Positions 42,386-51,646 of a stretch of 64,000 nucleotides of DNA are shown here, one piece after another. The number at the start of each line of letters is the position of its first letter. Position 1 is the stretch's first letter. The stretch covers positions 310,001 to 374,000 of the forward strand of contig JAMLGU010000003.1 of NCBI GenBank assembly GCA_023957575.1. The letters run 5' to 3'. The notes below the pieces were generated by a model that was not told where the DNA came from, did no database searches, and was given only the letters and a program-made list of their open reading frames with translations. The position numbers were made by a program, and so were the translations under genes. This stretch comes from Chitinophagaceae bacterium (lineage in GTDB: Bacteria > Bacteroidota > Bacteroidia > Chitinophagales > Chitinophagaceae).

Positions 42386-43813
42386 TTACTTTTTTACAGG
42401 TTTTGAAACATTACTTTCTTTGTTATCTACATTGATGGTTGATACGCTGTAATAACCTGCAGATATCGCATCCCATTGATTTTGGTTGGTTATACCCAGT
42501 ACTTTGGCTTCTTGTTTCAGATCGCTCGTAAAATAAACTACTGATCTCAGACCTCCACCAACTGTCCATTTCAATAAATTGCCTTCAAGACGCACATTCT
42601 GCGGGTCAGCTGGAGTGGCAGCAACTGCCCTTCCTAAAAAAGGAATTACCGACGGATTTTGAAATAACTCGGACAACGTACTAGTTAATGTTGGATTTGT
42701 ATTTAAATATTTGGCGCTATAAAGCAAATTACCTACAACTGCCTTTTTACTTTTTGTTAGATTAAACTGGCTTGTCAACTCGGAACTATTCGTCATTTGA
42801 TAGTATCCATGACCAATCATTAAATGCGGTTTATTATTAAACTGATCCCATTCATTTAATTTGGTAGAAAAATTACTATTGCTGTAAAGTTGTGGAATGA
42901 TTACATCCATCCAGCCTTCAGTGGCCCATTTTCTAATATCTGCATAGAGGGTGTTTTTATTGTAGCTAAAATCCGAAGTAGGTGAAATTGAAAATACAAC
43001 TGCGGGCTTTGTTGCTACTATAATGTCATGAATTCCCTTAATTGTTTTATCGACATTAGCTCTTCTGAAATCTTCTATGTTGCTATATCCCGCACCATAG
43101 GTTTGAAAATCACCGGCATCTGAAACCATTTGTCCTGCCGAAGCTGGGTCGGGATAAAAATAATCATCCATGTGAATACCATCCACATCATATTTGGTAA
43201 TAATATCTTTTACAACATCGGCCAATCTTTGTCTCACTTCCGGAACTGCCGGATTATACAATTGCCATTTTTCATGGCTCACTACCCAGTTGGCAGAAAT
43301 AGAAGTGTGTAAATTGGGATAGGGTGTTGCATTTGAAGCTCGGGTTGCAATCCTGAAAGGGTTTATCCATGCATGAAATTCAATATTTCTGGCATGTGCC
43401 TCATCAATCATAAATTTTAAAACATCATAACCAGGATCTTTACCACGGATTCCGGTGATACTTACACTCCAAGGTTCGTAAGGCGAATTATAAAACGCAT
43501 CTCCCATTCCTCTTATTTGCGCAAAAACTGCATTCATTTTCAACTGCACAAACTTATCCAAATAATCGGTGTATTGTTTTTTCTGGTTAACCTGATTATA
43601 TTCTCCTTGCGGCCAGTCTAAACCAAATACTGTTGCCAACCAAGCAGCTCTCATTCCTTTTTTGGGAATAATCATTGATTCAGTATTGGTCGGCGGATTG
43701 GTCGTAGGTGGCTTAGTTCCACCATTATCGTTGTTGTTTGGACTTTTTTTTGAACATGAAATACCCAAAAATAAAATAAGGCAAAAAAGACCAATATAGA
43801 ATTTAAATTTCAT
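42386..43813 (-). CDS. GHL10-family (YngK-like, glycosyl hydrolase-like 10) lipoprotein
   Basis: 475 residues. Lipobox GISC with Cys20, then a Pro/Thr/Asn-rich linker (to about 46) and a (beta/alpha)8 domain of the GHL10/PF02638 type: MRAAWLATVFGLDWPQG, FVQLKMNAVFAQIRGMGDA, YNSPYEPWSVSITG, FHAWINPFRI, VDGIHMDDYFYPDP. The Asp pair in HMDDY is the expected catalytic region of this clan. Family members are predicted to cut amino-sugar-containing bacterial polysaccharides, but activity is poorly established. A C-terminal extension (about 400-475) looks like a small beta domain (DPQNVRLEGNLLKWTVGGG). It is the last gene of module B; a 176-base gap with its own -7 box precedes it, so it may be transcribed separately. 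Confidence 0.88.
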   Translation of the reverse strand: MKFKFYIGLFCLILFLGISCSKKSPNNNDNGGTKPPTTNPPTNTESMIIPKKGMRAAWLATVFGLDWPQGEYNQVNQKKQYTDYLDKFVQLKMNAVFAQIRGMGDAFYNSPYEPWSVSITGIRGKDPGYDVLKFMIDEAHARNIEFHAWINPFRIATRASNATPYPNLHTSISANWVVSHEKWQLYNPAVPEVRQRLADVVKDIITKYDVDGIHMDDYFYPDPASAGQMVSDAGDFQTYGAGYSNIEDFRRANVDKTIKGIHDIIVATKPAVVFSISPTSDFSYNKNTLYADIRKWATEGWMDVIIPQLYSNSNFSTKLNEWDQFNNKPHLMIGHGYYQMTNSSELTSQFNLTKSKKAVVGNLLYSAKYLNTNPTLTSTLSELFQNPSVIPFLGRAVAATPADPQNVRLEGNLLKWTVGGGLRSVVYFTSDLKQEAKVLGITNQNQWDAISAGYYSVSTINVDNKESNVSKPVKK

Positions 43814-43936
43814 TGTATTCTTATATGAAGGTTAAATTTATCATTTTAATATATTTTGTAAAAAAACCAAGGATATGAAAACAAAAATTCTAATCTTTTG
43901 TCAATAAATGACTTACACTCAAGCTACTACTACAAT

Positions 43937-43944
43937 CAAAATTA
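43937..43944 (-). promoter_or_regulatory. Possible -7 box for the GHL10 gene
   Basis: TAATTTTG on the minus strand matches TAnnTTTG; the leader would be about 120 bases. No -33 TTG seen. Confidence 0.3.
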
Positions 43945-43989
43945 ATAATCATTTTCTTAAATCATATCCCTGTTTATTCCTCCATTTTT

Positions 43990-45417
43990 TTAATCTGCAA
44001 GAGTTTTTTTCGGAAAATCTATAATTACAAAACCGGCATCTGCTGAAGCTGCATAAATGGTAAGTTTATCATCCTTTCCGTTAGTATCTTTGGTAATATA
44101 CCAGCCAGTTTGAGTTCCAGGAGCTGTATTAACCGGACCCAATAATGAATATTGGAATATAGGAGACTTATCCGCTCTTTGATCAAACAAGGTTAATGCT
44201 TCTACAGTATTAGCACCTTTAGTAATATCATAAATGTATAAAACCACCGGATCCGAGCCGCCTCTGGCTGCAGTTGTCATTAAAAGATATCGCTCTTCAT
44301 TGAACTGAATTATTCTTGCATCAGAACCTCTTACAGGCACAGCGGTACTGCTTAACGAATAGGATATAGCAGCAGACTCGTTTGCTACTCTGATAGGAGC
44401 TTCATAACCTGTGTAAATATAATCATCTGTATTGCCTACTTTGTTAAAAGACATAAGAAAAGTAGATAAAGGAGCGTTTGTCAATACTGTAGGCTCTCCT
44501 ATAGTTGTATAGTTAGTAACTTTTAATCTAAGGATTTTTGAAACGGCATTATCTCCAAAATAGAAATAACCATTCCCGTTTGCATCAAGATTAGCCGACA
44601 TGTTATCGCCGTGCCGAACTCCCGCACCTGCAATAGACCCAATATTAAATTGTGTAACGTCTGGTGCAGTGGTAGGGTCAGTCCAATGATAAATTCTGAA
44701 TGGCGAAGCAGCAGAACCCGAAAGGTTGGCTATATAAGTATGTCCGTTGACTTGAGCGCCTACATTTACAACTAAGGTTCCTCCCGCTACATTAGTCAGA
44801 TTCAAAGGAATTGGATTGATTTTATTTTCCCTTAAATCAGGCACCTTTAATAAATGTGAACCCATAGGATCTCTGGTTACGATTAAAACAAATTGACCAT
44901 CAAAGCCGGTACCCCTTGTAAGCAATGATTTAAAAGTTGGGTACACCGGATTCCCGAGTTCATTATTTGTATTATCATAAATCAGAGGTTTACCAAAGTC
45001 TGCACCAAACACCGGAATAAGCAACCTGAGTGTTACCAAATATTCTCTAAAGCGTTTGTTATTCACCACTTTGATTACTTGGGTTTTAGTTGCAGCGCCT
45101 TCTTCAAAAACAAATTGGTAAGATTCTTTATCCAGCTTGGCTCCAGCCGACATTTCAGCCTGAAATTTAATATCGTTAAAATTAGTCATAATATCCAGTC
45201 GCGGAAAACTAACCGTTTTATCAACTTCGTTAATCACTCCCTCTAATACCTGATTTCCGGCAGCACCTGCATTTACTATTTTAACAGACTTTAAAACTAC
45301 TTCATCAGCAGAGTCTATATTTTTGGGAAACTCCTTTTGACACGCTCCCATTCCGATAAGTAAAAGCGGAAATAATGCCATTAAAAATTTAGGGATAAAA
45401 ACAATTTTATTCATCAT
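43990..45417 (-). CDS. SusCD-linked lipoprotein with beta-propeller-like C-terminus (resembles DUF4623)
   Basis: 475 residues from MMNKIVFIPKFLMALF (45417). The frame is open to 45480 but that start would overlap SusD2 and spoil the signal sequence. Lipobox GMGAC with Cys26. An N-terminal beta sandwich (about 30-130; DEVVLKSVKIVNAGAAGNQVLEG) is followed by repeated strand blocks (GFDGQFVLIVTRDP, GNGYFYFGDNAVSKILRL, YLLMTTAARGGSDPVVLYIYD, WYITKDTNGKDDKLTIYAAS) like a beta propeller. I recall such proteins under DUF4623, but that name is not certain. It follows SusD2 by 47 bases, the usual place of a surface glycan-binding lipoprotein, which is the inferred role. Equivalent in position to the DUF4397 protein of module A, but not similar. 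Confidence 0.8.
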   Translation of the reverse strand: MMNKIVFIPKFLMALFPLLLIGMGACQKEFPKNIDSADEVVLKSVKIVNAGAAGNQVLEGVINEVDKTVSFPRLDIMTNFNDIKFQAEMSAGAKLDKESYQFVFEEGAATKTQVIKVVNNKRFREYLVTLRLLIPVFGADFGKPLIYDNTNNELGNPVYPTFKSLLTRGTGFDGQFVLIVTRDPMGSHLLKVPDLRENKINPIPLNLTNVAGGTLVVNVGAQVNGHTYIANLSGSAASPFRIYHWTDPTTAPDVTQFNIGSIAGAGVRHGDNMSANLDANGNGYFYFGDNAVSKILRLKVTNYTTIGEPTVLTNAPLSTFLMSFNKVGNTDDYIYTGYEAPIRVANESAAISYSLSSTAVPVRGSDARIIQFNEERYLLMTTAARGGSDPVVLYIYDITKGANTVEALTLFDQRADKSPIFQYSLLGPVNTAPGTQTGWYITKDTNGKDDKLTIYAASADAGFVIIDFPKKTLAD

Positions 45418-45464
45418 AATAAATTTATAATTAATAATAATTTTAAAACCTGCGCTACTCATCC

Positions 45465-47267
45465 TTAATTCTGAGGCCATCCCTCGGTTTGGGTTAAAGT
45501 ATATCCTTTACTTGTATAATCATCCATTTGCACTTTGCCCACAGGAGATAAATAGGGATTGACACCAGCCTGATTGAGGAAAGGTAATCTACCATTTGTA
45601 TTAGTAGCACGATAAAATCCTTTAAGCGCTGCCCCATTGGAACCATTATAAACAATTTGATTACCTGACATATCAACTACTGAAACACCTGTTTTAATTT
45701 CACTTGGCACTTCAACCGAAAAATTGACCCAGCCACCCGAAAGTAGATTTTTATTGACATCAGTATCCATATAAGAAAGTTTTTTCCACCTTCGCAAGTC
45801 TTGATATCGAGAATGTTCAAAGCTCAATTCCATCCGTCTTTCTCTTCTGATTTCCCACAATAATGCCGGCACAGAGGCATCTTTTGAAGGATCATTGGGC
45901 AGATTATTAATATCTAAGACTGCTGTCTTTTTTATACCCTTGGCGACAGCTTCTGCTGCCAAAGGTCTATTTCGGATTTTATTAATTGAAACATTAATAT
46001 CGCTTTGATTAACACCGCCTCCACCAACAGTTGATAATTCAGCTTTCGCCTCAATCCAGTTCAGCAATACCTCTGAATACCTGATTACAGGATAATCAGT
46101 TTCATTCTTACTACTGGTAAACTCCGGTGGAGGCGTGTTACCGGCAGCAACAGAATTAATTACATTTCTGGGAGCAAACTTGACAACATACCAGAAAGAA
46201 GCTCTATTTTTTGAAGTTGGTTTATCATAAAAAGTAGCCTCCAATCGGGAATCTCTTGTTAAAATCATTTTCGATAAAGTAAAATCATTCGCTGAAGATT
46301 CTGAAGAGTTTTGCCAAACATTTCCATCCACGCATATAAAACTCTTTATAAAATCGGTACTGGGACCAAAACCTAATGACTCTGATAAATTGTTGTAGGA
46401 TGCTACCGAATGTAGAATAGCAACCGCAGGATCATAATGCCTGAAAAAGATCACGTCTTTGTTACCGGCAAGATTATTGGAAGTAAACAATGTTCTATAA
46501 TCTGTTACAATATCATATTTTCCACTGGCGATGACTACATTTCCCGCCTGCTCGGCAAGTTCAAAAAACTTTTTTGCACGCTCATTATTGCTATAATAGT
46601 ACTTTTGCCAGGAGCCTTCATAAAGCGCTACTCTTGAAGTAAATGCAGCAACAACATACCTGTTGATATATTGATCCCCATCATTTATCCGTACATTATT
46701 CAATGCAAATTTTAAATCCTCATAAACTGCATCCATCACCTCATTACGGGGAGTTCGGGGTTTGTACAAATCGGCAAGGTCAAGATCGCTCGGCACATAA
46801 TCGTAAAAGGGTACATCACCATATTCAGTAACCAAATCTGCATATTCCATACCTCTGAAAAATCGCCCTATTCCTGACCAGTGATTAAATGCCTCTTCAC
46901 TTAAGACTTTCGTCATTTTGTTATTCATCCGATCAAGCATAATATTGATGGACCTTAACAAAGACATGCTCCATATCTTGCTATTAGGCACAGCTCTGGT
47001 AAAATTACCTTGATTACCTAATAGAAAGACATCGTCGCTAAACTGATAATCCATATAGGCAGCCCCTGCTGTATTGAAGCCGAGCCCATACCCCGGGAAG
47101 AATGAGGTATAGAACTTGTTGGCGTACAACCTTAGATTGTCTTCAGTTTGCCATGCTGTTTCATCATTTTCTACTGTTAAAGGCGGTCTGTCTAAAAACT
47201 TCTTACAACCTGAAAAAGTGATTGTTAAAAGAAAAAGTATTAAAAAATATTTATTTATATTTTTCAT
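45465..47267 (-). CDS. SusD/RagB-family outer-membrane lipoprotein (pair B)
   Basis: 600 residues, lipobox TFSGC with Cys21 followed by KKFLDRPP, the standard RagB/SusD opening. Helical scaffold motifs: SIWSMSLLRSINIMLDRM-type region, GIGRFFRGMEYADLVTEYGDVPF, DAVYEDLKFALNNV, VAAFTSRVALYEGSWQKYY, YPVIRYSEVLLNWIEAKAEL, INKIRNRPLA and WEIRRERRMELSFEHSRYQDLRRW. All are typical of full-length SusD. It forms the lid of the SusC2 channel. 17 bases separate it from SusC2. Confidence 0.95.
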   Translation of the reverse strand: MKNINKYFLILFLLTITFSGCKKFLDRPPLTVENDETAWQTEDNLRLYANKFYTSFFPGYGLGFNTAGAAYMDYQFSDDVFLLGNQGNFTRAVPNSKIWSMSLLRSINIMLDRMNNKMTKVLSEEAFNHWSGIGRFFRGMEYADLVTEYGDVPFYDYVPSDLDLADLYKPRTPRNEVMDAVYEDLKFALNNVRINDGDQYINRYVVAAFTSRVALYEGSWQKYYYSNNERAKKFFELAEQAGNVVIASGKYDIVTDYRTLFTSNNLAGNKDVIFFRHYDPAVAILHSVASYNNLSESLGFGPSTDFIKSFICVDGNVWQNSSESSANDFTLSKMILTRDSRLEATFYDKPTSKNRASFWYVVKFAPRNVINSVAAGNTPPPEFTSSKNETDYPVIRYSEVLLNWIEAKAELSTVGGGGVNQSDINVSINKIRNRPLAAEAVAKGIKKTAVLDINNLPNDPSKDASVPALLWEIRRERRMELSFEHSRYQDLRRWKKLSYMDTDVNKNLLSGGWVNFSVEVPSEIKTGVSVVDMSGNQIVYNGSNGAALKGFYRATNTNGRLPFLNQAGVNPYLSPVGKVQMDDYTSKGYTLTQTEGWPQN

Positions 47268-47284
47268 AATAATATATTTTACGA

Positions 47285-50200
47285 TTATAATGTTATATTG
47301 ATTCCGAGTGACACAATTTTAAAGGTTGGATTGTTAGTACCGGTACGACCCAAATTATAGTTGCTTGCAAGCATTGATACGCCTGAAATAGCTTCTGGAT
47401 CTATTGGTAAGCCACGTAATTTATCAAATGTAATAAAGTTTTCGAGCGACAAATAAATTCTGGCTTGTTTCAGTTGTACTCTGTTCAAAATCTGAGGTGC
47501 AACGTTGTATCCCAAAGTTATATTTTTAATTCTAAAATAGGCCATGTTTAGTAAATATCGTGTTTGTGGTACCATTACAAAGCCACTACTTGCACCGTTC
47601 AGATTCCATGCTCTTGGATAGAAAGCATCGGTTCTGTCTTCTCTCCAATAATTGGCTGCAATAGCCTCAGGCATGGCACCATCCTTAACATGATAGCCCG
47701 GTATTGCTAACTGACCTTCTCCCCAAATATGCCTTCTGCCAACACCCTGCCCCATCAAAGAAAAATCAAAAGATCTGTAATCTAACCCCAAACGGAAACC
47801 GTACTCATATCTTGGTAACATGTTACCTATTACCACTCTATCGCCCGGATCTCCAAAAGTACCCTTACCGGCAGTGATATAACCATCACCATTTACATCT
47901 ACAAACCTCACATCACCCGGGCTAATCAATAAAATTTGATTACCATCTTCAAAATTAGTCTGATAAACAGGATTAGGGCCTGCTAACTTATTTGTTCTTT
48001 TAGCTGTACCATTCCAAACAATAACTTCCTGTACAAAATTTCCATTGGCATCATAAACAAAATCATCTTTTTGGAACAACCTGTCTGTTACGTAGCCATA
48101 GATATCTCCATATCTTTTACCCGTTGTAAAAGTATTATCAATCAAACGGTTTTCCCACGGAGTATTCCAATCGGCAGCCTTCGTAATATCGGTAACTGCA
48201 TCAGACAGATTGGCCATAATATTTATGCCCAAGCCGCTTTCAAACCGGTGTCGGTAATCCAACGACAATTCAAAGCCTTTGGTCATCAGGTTTCCATAAT
48301 TTCCCTGAGGGGCCGCAGCTCCAAAAGTAGCAGGCAAGGCCTCACCAGGAATAATCATATTTCTTGTTTCTCGATTGAAATAATCAAATGTAATTCCAAA
48401 TTTGTCTTTAAACATTCTAATATCTGCTCCCAAATTGAGTGTTACAATATCTTGCCAAGTGATACCTGCAGATATTGGATTGGGTGTACCCAGTTGGAAA
48501 AACTGATTTCCCGCACTGCTCAACCATTCATTTTTGCCAATAGAAATATTAGATAAATAAAGTGAGTTAGAAACGGACTGATCGCCAATGGAACCCCAGG
48601 AACCACGCAGTTTTGCAAAACTCAACACCGGTTTCAGCACATTTAAGAATTTTTCTTCGGATAATACCCATCCTGCAGAAAATGAAGGATACCATTTCCA
48701 TCTTAGATAAGCAGGGAATTTGGAAGTGCCATCATATCTTAAATTAGCTTCAAGCAAATACTTATTATCATAAGCATAGTTCAGCCTGCCAAAATAGCCC
48801 AGTTGAGAATCCCAGTTTGCATCACCTCCGGTAGTCTCCGTTCCAACGGCAAAATTGAACTGCGGATTATTCTCATTTATAAGGTTGGTTTTGTTAGACC
48901 AATGATTGTTCCACTTATTAGAAACAATATTTGAGCCTAAAGTAATTTTGAATTTATTATAATCATTAAGGTTCAAATTATAGGTAGTATAAGCATTTAC
49001 TGTATGTCTTCTTGCTGCTGTAGTAGATTGATATATATAGGTTTGGTCTTTATTATAATGTAGAGTCATTGGAAATTTATAAGCCGGTACACCTCCGGTT
49101 TCGGTTACATTTCCATCCTGATCCACATATACCTGATTTCCATTCTCATCCAACCGAGGAACCACACCATACCATGTCCACGCTGCTGAATAGGTCGGAC
49201 GCGAGGATTTAGCCAGATTTTCATTTATATCATAAGTATAATCGGCAATAACCTGCCAATTTTTTGCAACGTCTATCGTGGTACCCAGATTTAAATTAGT
49301 GTATTTATTACCCGAAATAGCAGTATGTGCATATTTGGTATCCCAGTAAGGATCTCTGACTATTTCTCCCAGTTCTTTCACACCTGTTGGAAAAGAAAGG
49401 CTCCATCGGTATAAGTACAACCAAGGATCTGCCACAAAACCGGTAAAAGAATTTGGATACCTTTTTGTTCTGTCAGAATATAAAGCGCCACCTCTTATTG
49501 TTAGAAAATCTGTTACTTTAGTGGACAGACTCAAATTGGCAGTATATCGTGTGAAGTCATCATGAGCTGCAGGTTTCATCATGCCTTGTTGATTTAAGTA
49601 ACCCAAACCCACATTGTACATTGTATTGCCAGACTTACCATTTAAAGACAGATTATGATTTTGGGTAAAAGCATTTTTTTTGACCATTGCATCTATGGGA
49701 TCATATATTCTTATACCATACTTATCTGTTCCATCCCAATACCAGTCTCTGTTATACACTACCGGATCAAATTTTCCTACAGTGCTGCCGTACTTTGCAT
49801 CCCACTCTCTTGCCTTTTGAAGACTCTCCTCACTAATTCTCCAAAAACCACCTGCAGGACCGCTTGCCTTCATATTCTTATGGGCATCCAAAGTATATTG
49901 AAGACCGTCAATTCCGGCTATTTCCAATTTTTTGGCGGGATCTTGCCATGAAAAATTACCTGAATAAGAAAGTTTGTTCCCTTGAACTTTTGATCCTTTT
50001 TTAGTAGTTATTAAAATCACACCAAAAGCAGCTTTGGCCCCATAAATAGAGGTAGCAGAAGCATCTTTCAAAATGGTTATTTCTTCAATATCATTAGGGT
50101 TTATCATTTGAATACTTGGAATTTCAACGTTGTTTACCAAAATCAAAGGCAAACTTGAGCCTGCAATAGATCCTACAAAACCACGAATTCTGATAAGAGG

Positions 50201-50701
50201 GTCAGAACCAACTTCACCACTTGGCACCCTTACAGACAGCCCCGGTACTGCTCCTTGCAAACCCCGACCCACGTCGGCAATTGGTCTGCTTCCCAGTGTT
50301 TTATCAATATCTACGCTGGTTACAGCTCCGGTTACATTACTTTTTCTTTGAGTTCCATAACCCACAACCACTACCTCATCCAGTTGTGATTTTTCGGCTG
50401 ACTTCGACAATGTAATTTGTAAAGAATTGAAATTGTTAATAATAAATGTTTGAGGCTGGTACCCAACATAGCTGACTTCTAAACTTTCACCAATTGAAAC
50501 AATAATGGTAAAAACGCCATTATTATTAGTGGTAGTGGCCTGTGGTTTACCTTTAACAGCTATCGTTACACCCGAAAGAGGGGTTCCATCGTCAGACAGA
50601 ACAGTGCCTGTAATCGCTGAAGTTTGAGCTTCTATATTCATTGAAATCAAACTTAGAACTATAATCAACAAGGGCACAAATAAAGAAATAAATCTCTTCA
50701 T
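47285..50701 (-). CDS. SusC/RagA-family TonB-dependent transporter (pair B)
   Basis: 1138 residues, 100 longer than SusC1. Signal peptide ending IEAQ, CarboxypepD_reg-like domain (ITGTVLSDDGTPLSGVTIAV), SusC hallmark LDEVVVVGYGTQRKSNVTGAV, plug with PLILVNNVEIP, DIEEITILKDASATSIYGAKA and ILITTKKG, barrel ending TFKIVSLGINITL. Imports large oligosaccharides with SusD2. It begins 26 bases after the DeoR2 stop, mirroring module A. No STN anti-sigma-interaction domain. Confidence 0.96.
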   Translation of the reverse strand: MKRFISLFVPLLIIVLSLISMNIEAQTSAITGTVLSDDGTPLSGVTIAVKGKPQATTTNNNGVFTIIVSIGESLEVSYVGYQPQTFIINNFNSLQITLSKSAEKSQLDEVVVVGYGTQRKSNVTGAVTSVDIDKTLGSRPIADVGRGLQGAVPGLSVRVPSGEVGSDPLIRIRGFVGSIAGSSLPLILVNNVEIPSIQMINPNDIEEITILKDASATSIYGAKAAFGVILITTKKGSKVQGNKLSYSGNFSWQDPAKKLEIAGIDGLQYTLDAHKNMKASGPAGGFWRISEESLQKAREWDAKYGSTVGKFDPVVYNRDWYWDGTDKYGIRIYDPIDAMVKKNAFTQNHNLSLNGKSGNTMYNVGLGYLNQQGMMKPAAHDDFTRYTANLSLSTKVTDFLTIRGGALYSDRTKRYPNSFTGFVADPWLYLYRWSLSFPTGVKELGEIVRDPYWDTKYAHTAISGNKYTNLNLGTTIDVAKNWQVIADYTYDINENLAKSSRPTYSAAWTWYGVVPRLDENGNQVYVDQDGNVTETGGVPAYKFPMTLHYNKDQTYIYQSTTAARRHTVNAYTTYNLNLNDYNKFKITLGSNIVSNKWNNHWSNKTNLINENNPQFNFAVGTETTGGDANWDSQLGYFGRLNYAYDNKYLLEANLRYDGTSKFPAYLRWKWYPSFSAGWVLSEEKFLNVLKPVLSFAKLRGSWGSIGDQSVSNSLYLSNISIGKNEWLSSAGNQFFQLGTPNPISAGITWQDIVTLNLGADIRMFKDKFGITFDYFNRETRNMIIPGEALPATFGAAAPQGNYGNLMTKGFELSLDYRHRFESGLGINIMANLSDAVTDITKAADWNTPWENRLIDNTFTTGKRYGDIYGYVTDRLFQKDDFVYDANGNFVQEVIVWNGTAKRTNKLAGPNPVYQTNFEDGNQILLISPGDVRFVDVNGDGYITAGKGTFGDPGDRVVIGNMLPRYEYGFRLGLDYRSFDFSLMGQGVGRRHIWGEGQLAIPGYHVKDGAMPEAIAANYWREDRTDAFYPRAWNLNGASSGFVMVPQTRYLLNMAYFRIKNITLGYNVAPQILNRVQLKQARIYLSLENFITFDKLRGLPIDPEAISGVSMLASNYNLGRTGTNNPTFKIVSLGINITL

Positions 50702-50727
50702 GATTTTACATTTTGTTTTTAGGATGG

Positions 50728-51477
50728 TTATAAGACTATCGTTGTATTAATATTAAAAATTTCAATTTTTTTATCTGTCTGATCTAATTCAGTAATTAAA
50801 TAATCAATTTTATCCATACCACAAACCTTTATCGGCTGCGCCGAATTCAGCTTTTCCGATATTGTCAGACAAGCCACTTTGGCCGATGATGCAATCATTG
50901 CTTGTTTTACCTGCACCACCTCCCAGTCATTATCAGTGAGCCCCCTTTCGGGATGAATGGCATTGGTGCCCAAAAAACACAAATCGGCATTCACCTGGCC
51001 GATACGGGCAACAGCATAAGAGCCCACAGTAATCTTCGAATCTCTTGACAACCGGTCTCCTATTACTATTACCTCTAAACTCGGGTGCATCAGGCAGGCA
51101 TTTACCACCGGAATACTGCCCGTCATTATCGTGGCTTTCAGGCTCACCGGCAGGTTTCTTATCATTTCCAAAATGGTAGTGCCGCCGCTGGTCAAAATAA
51201 ACATACCCTCCTTAATCAGGTTTATAGCCTTGGTTGCAATAATTCTTTTGTGGGGTAATGAATACACATTCTGTGGCTTTAACTCCACCTGACTGAAAGC
51301 ATTGGACAAAGCGCCTCCATGCACCTTTATCAGCCGACCCGCATCGGCAAGTTCCTGAAGATCGCGCCGAACGGTGTCTTCGGATACACCAATTTCATTA
51401 CATAAGTCCGTACTAAGAACTTTGTTATGCAAATTCAACCGATGCAAAATATATGCTTGTCGTTCTTTCTTTAGCAA
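50728..51477 (-). CDS. DeoR/GlpR-family repressor, copy 2
   Basis: 249 residues with the same winged helix and DeoRC domain as copy 1 and almost the same sequence up to about residue 228. The last 20 residues differ completely (DQTDKKIEIFNINTTIVL). The DNA-binding helices are identical in the two copies, so both should recognise the same operators and probably respond to the same phosphosugar; the tails could alter oligomerisation or effector affinity. It is cotranscribed with SusC2-SusD2. NagA lies upstream on the same strand (169 bases). Confidence 0.95.
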   Translation of the reverse strand: MLKKERQAYILHRLNLHNKVLSTDLCNEIGVSEDTVRRDLQELADAGRLIKVHGGALSNAFSQVELKPQNVYSLPHKRIIATKAINLIKEGMFILTSGGTTILEMIRNLPVSLKATIMTGSIPVVNACLMHPSLEVIVIGDRLSRDSKITVGSYAVARIGQVNADLCFLGTNAIHPERGLTDNDWEVVQVKQAMIASSAKVACLTISEKLNSAQPIKVCGMDKIDYLITELDQTDKKIEIFNINTTIVL

Positions 51478-51495
51478 GATTCGTTATATTTCAGT

Positions 51496-51503
51496 TAAAG
51501 GTA
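51496..51503 (-). promoter_or_regulatory. -7 box of the DeoR2-SusC2 operon
   Basis: TACCTTTA on the minus strand, 18 bases before the ATG, conserved in position with TAGCTTTA before DeoR1. Confidence 0.45.
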
Positions 51504-51514
51504 TGAAAAAAAGC

Positions 51515-51544
51515 AGCATAAAAACGCAAATAGTCGAAAAAAAT
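51515..51544 (-). promoter_or_regulatory. Candidate DeoR operator, copy 2
   Basis: Matches 42251-42280 at 27 of 30 positions, with TTTCGA and TTTGCG half-sites on the minus strand. The distance from the TTTG of the block to the -7 box is 23 bases in both copies despite indels around it, which suggests function. Confidence 0.5.
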
Positions 51545-51646
51545 GCAGAAATGTGCATAACTTTTCTCAATTAGAAATATTATGGCATTTAATATTTCTA
51601 TTAGCTTAGATTAACCCCTCTTTATAATTAATTGATTATTAGCGTA

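Larger units (their letters stand above)
50792..51564. repeat. Long duplicated block, copy 2 (DeoR2 and its promoter)
   Basis: Direct repeat of 41528-42300. See copy 1 for extent and divergence. The blocks are in the same orientation, so recombination between them would delete the 9.3 kb holding SusC2, SusD2, the propeller-like lipoprotein and the GHL10 gene. Confidence 0.9.

Noticed and set aside
48071..48556. 161-codon antisense frame inside SusC2
   Set aside because: Shadow of the SusC barrel; no signal or domain.
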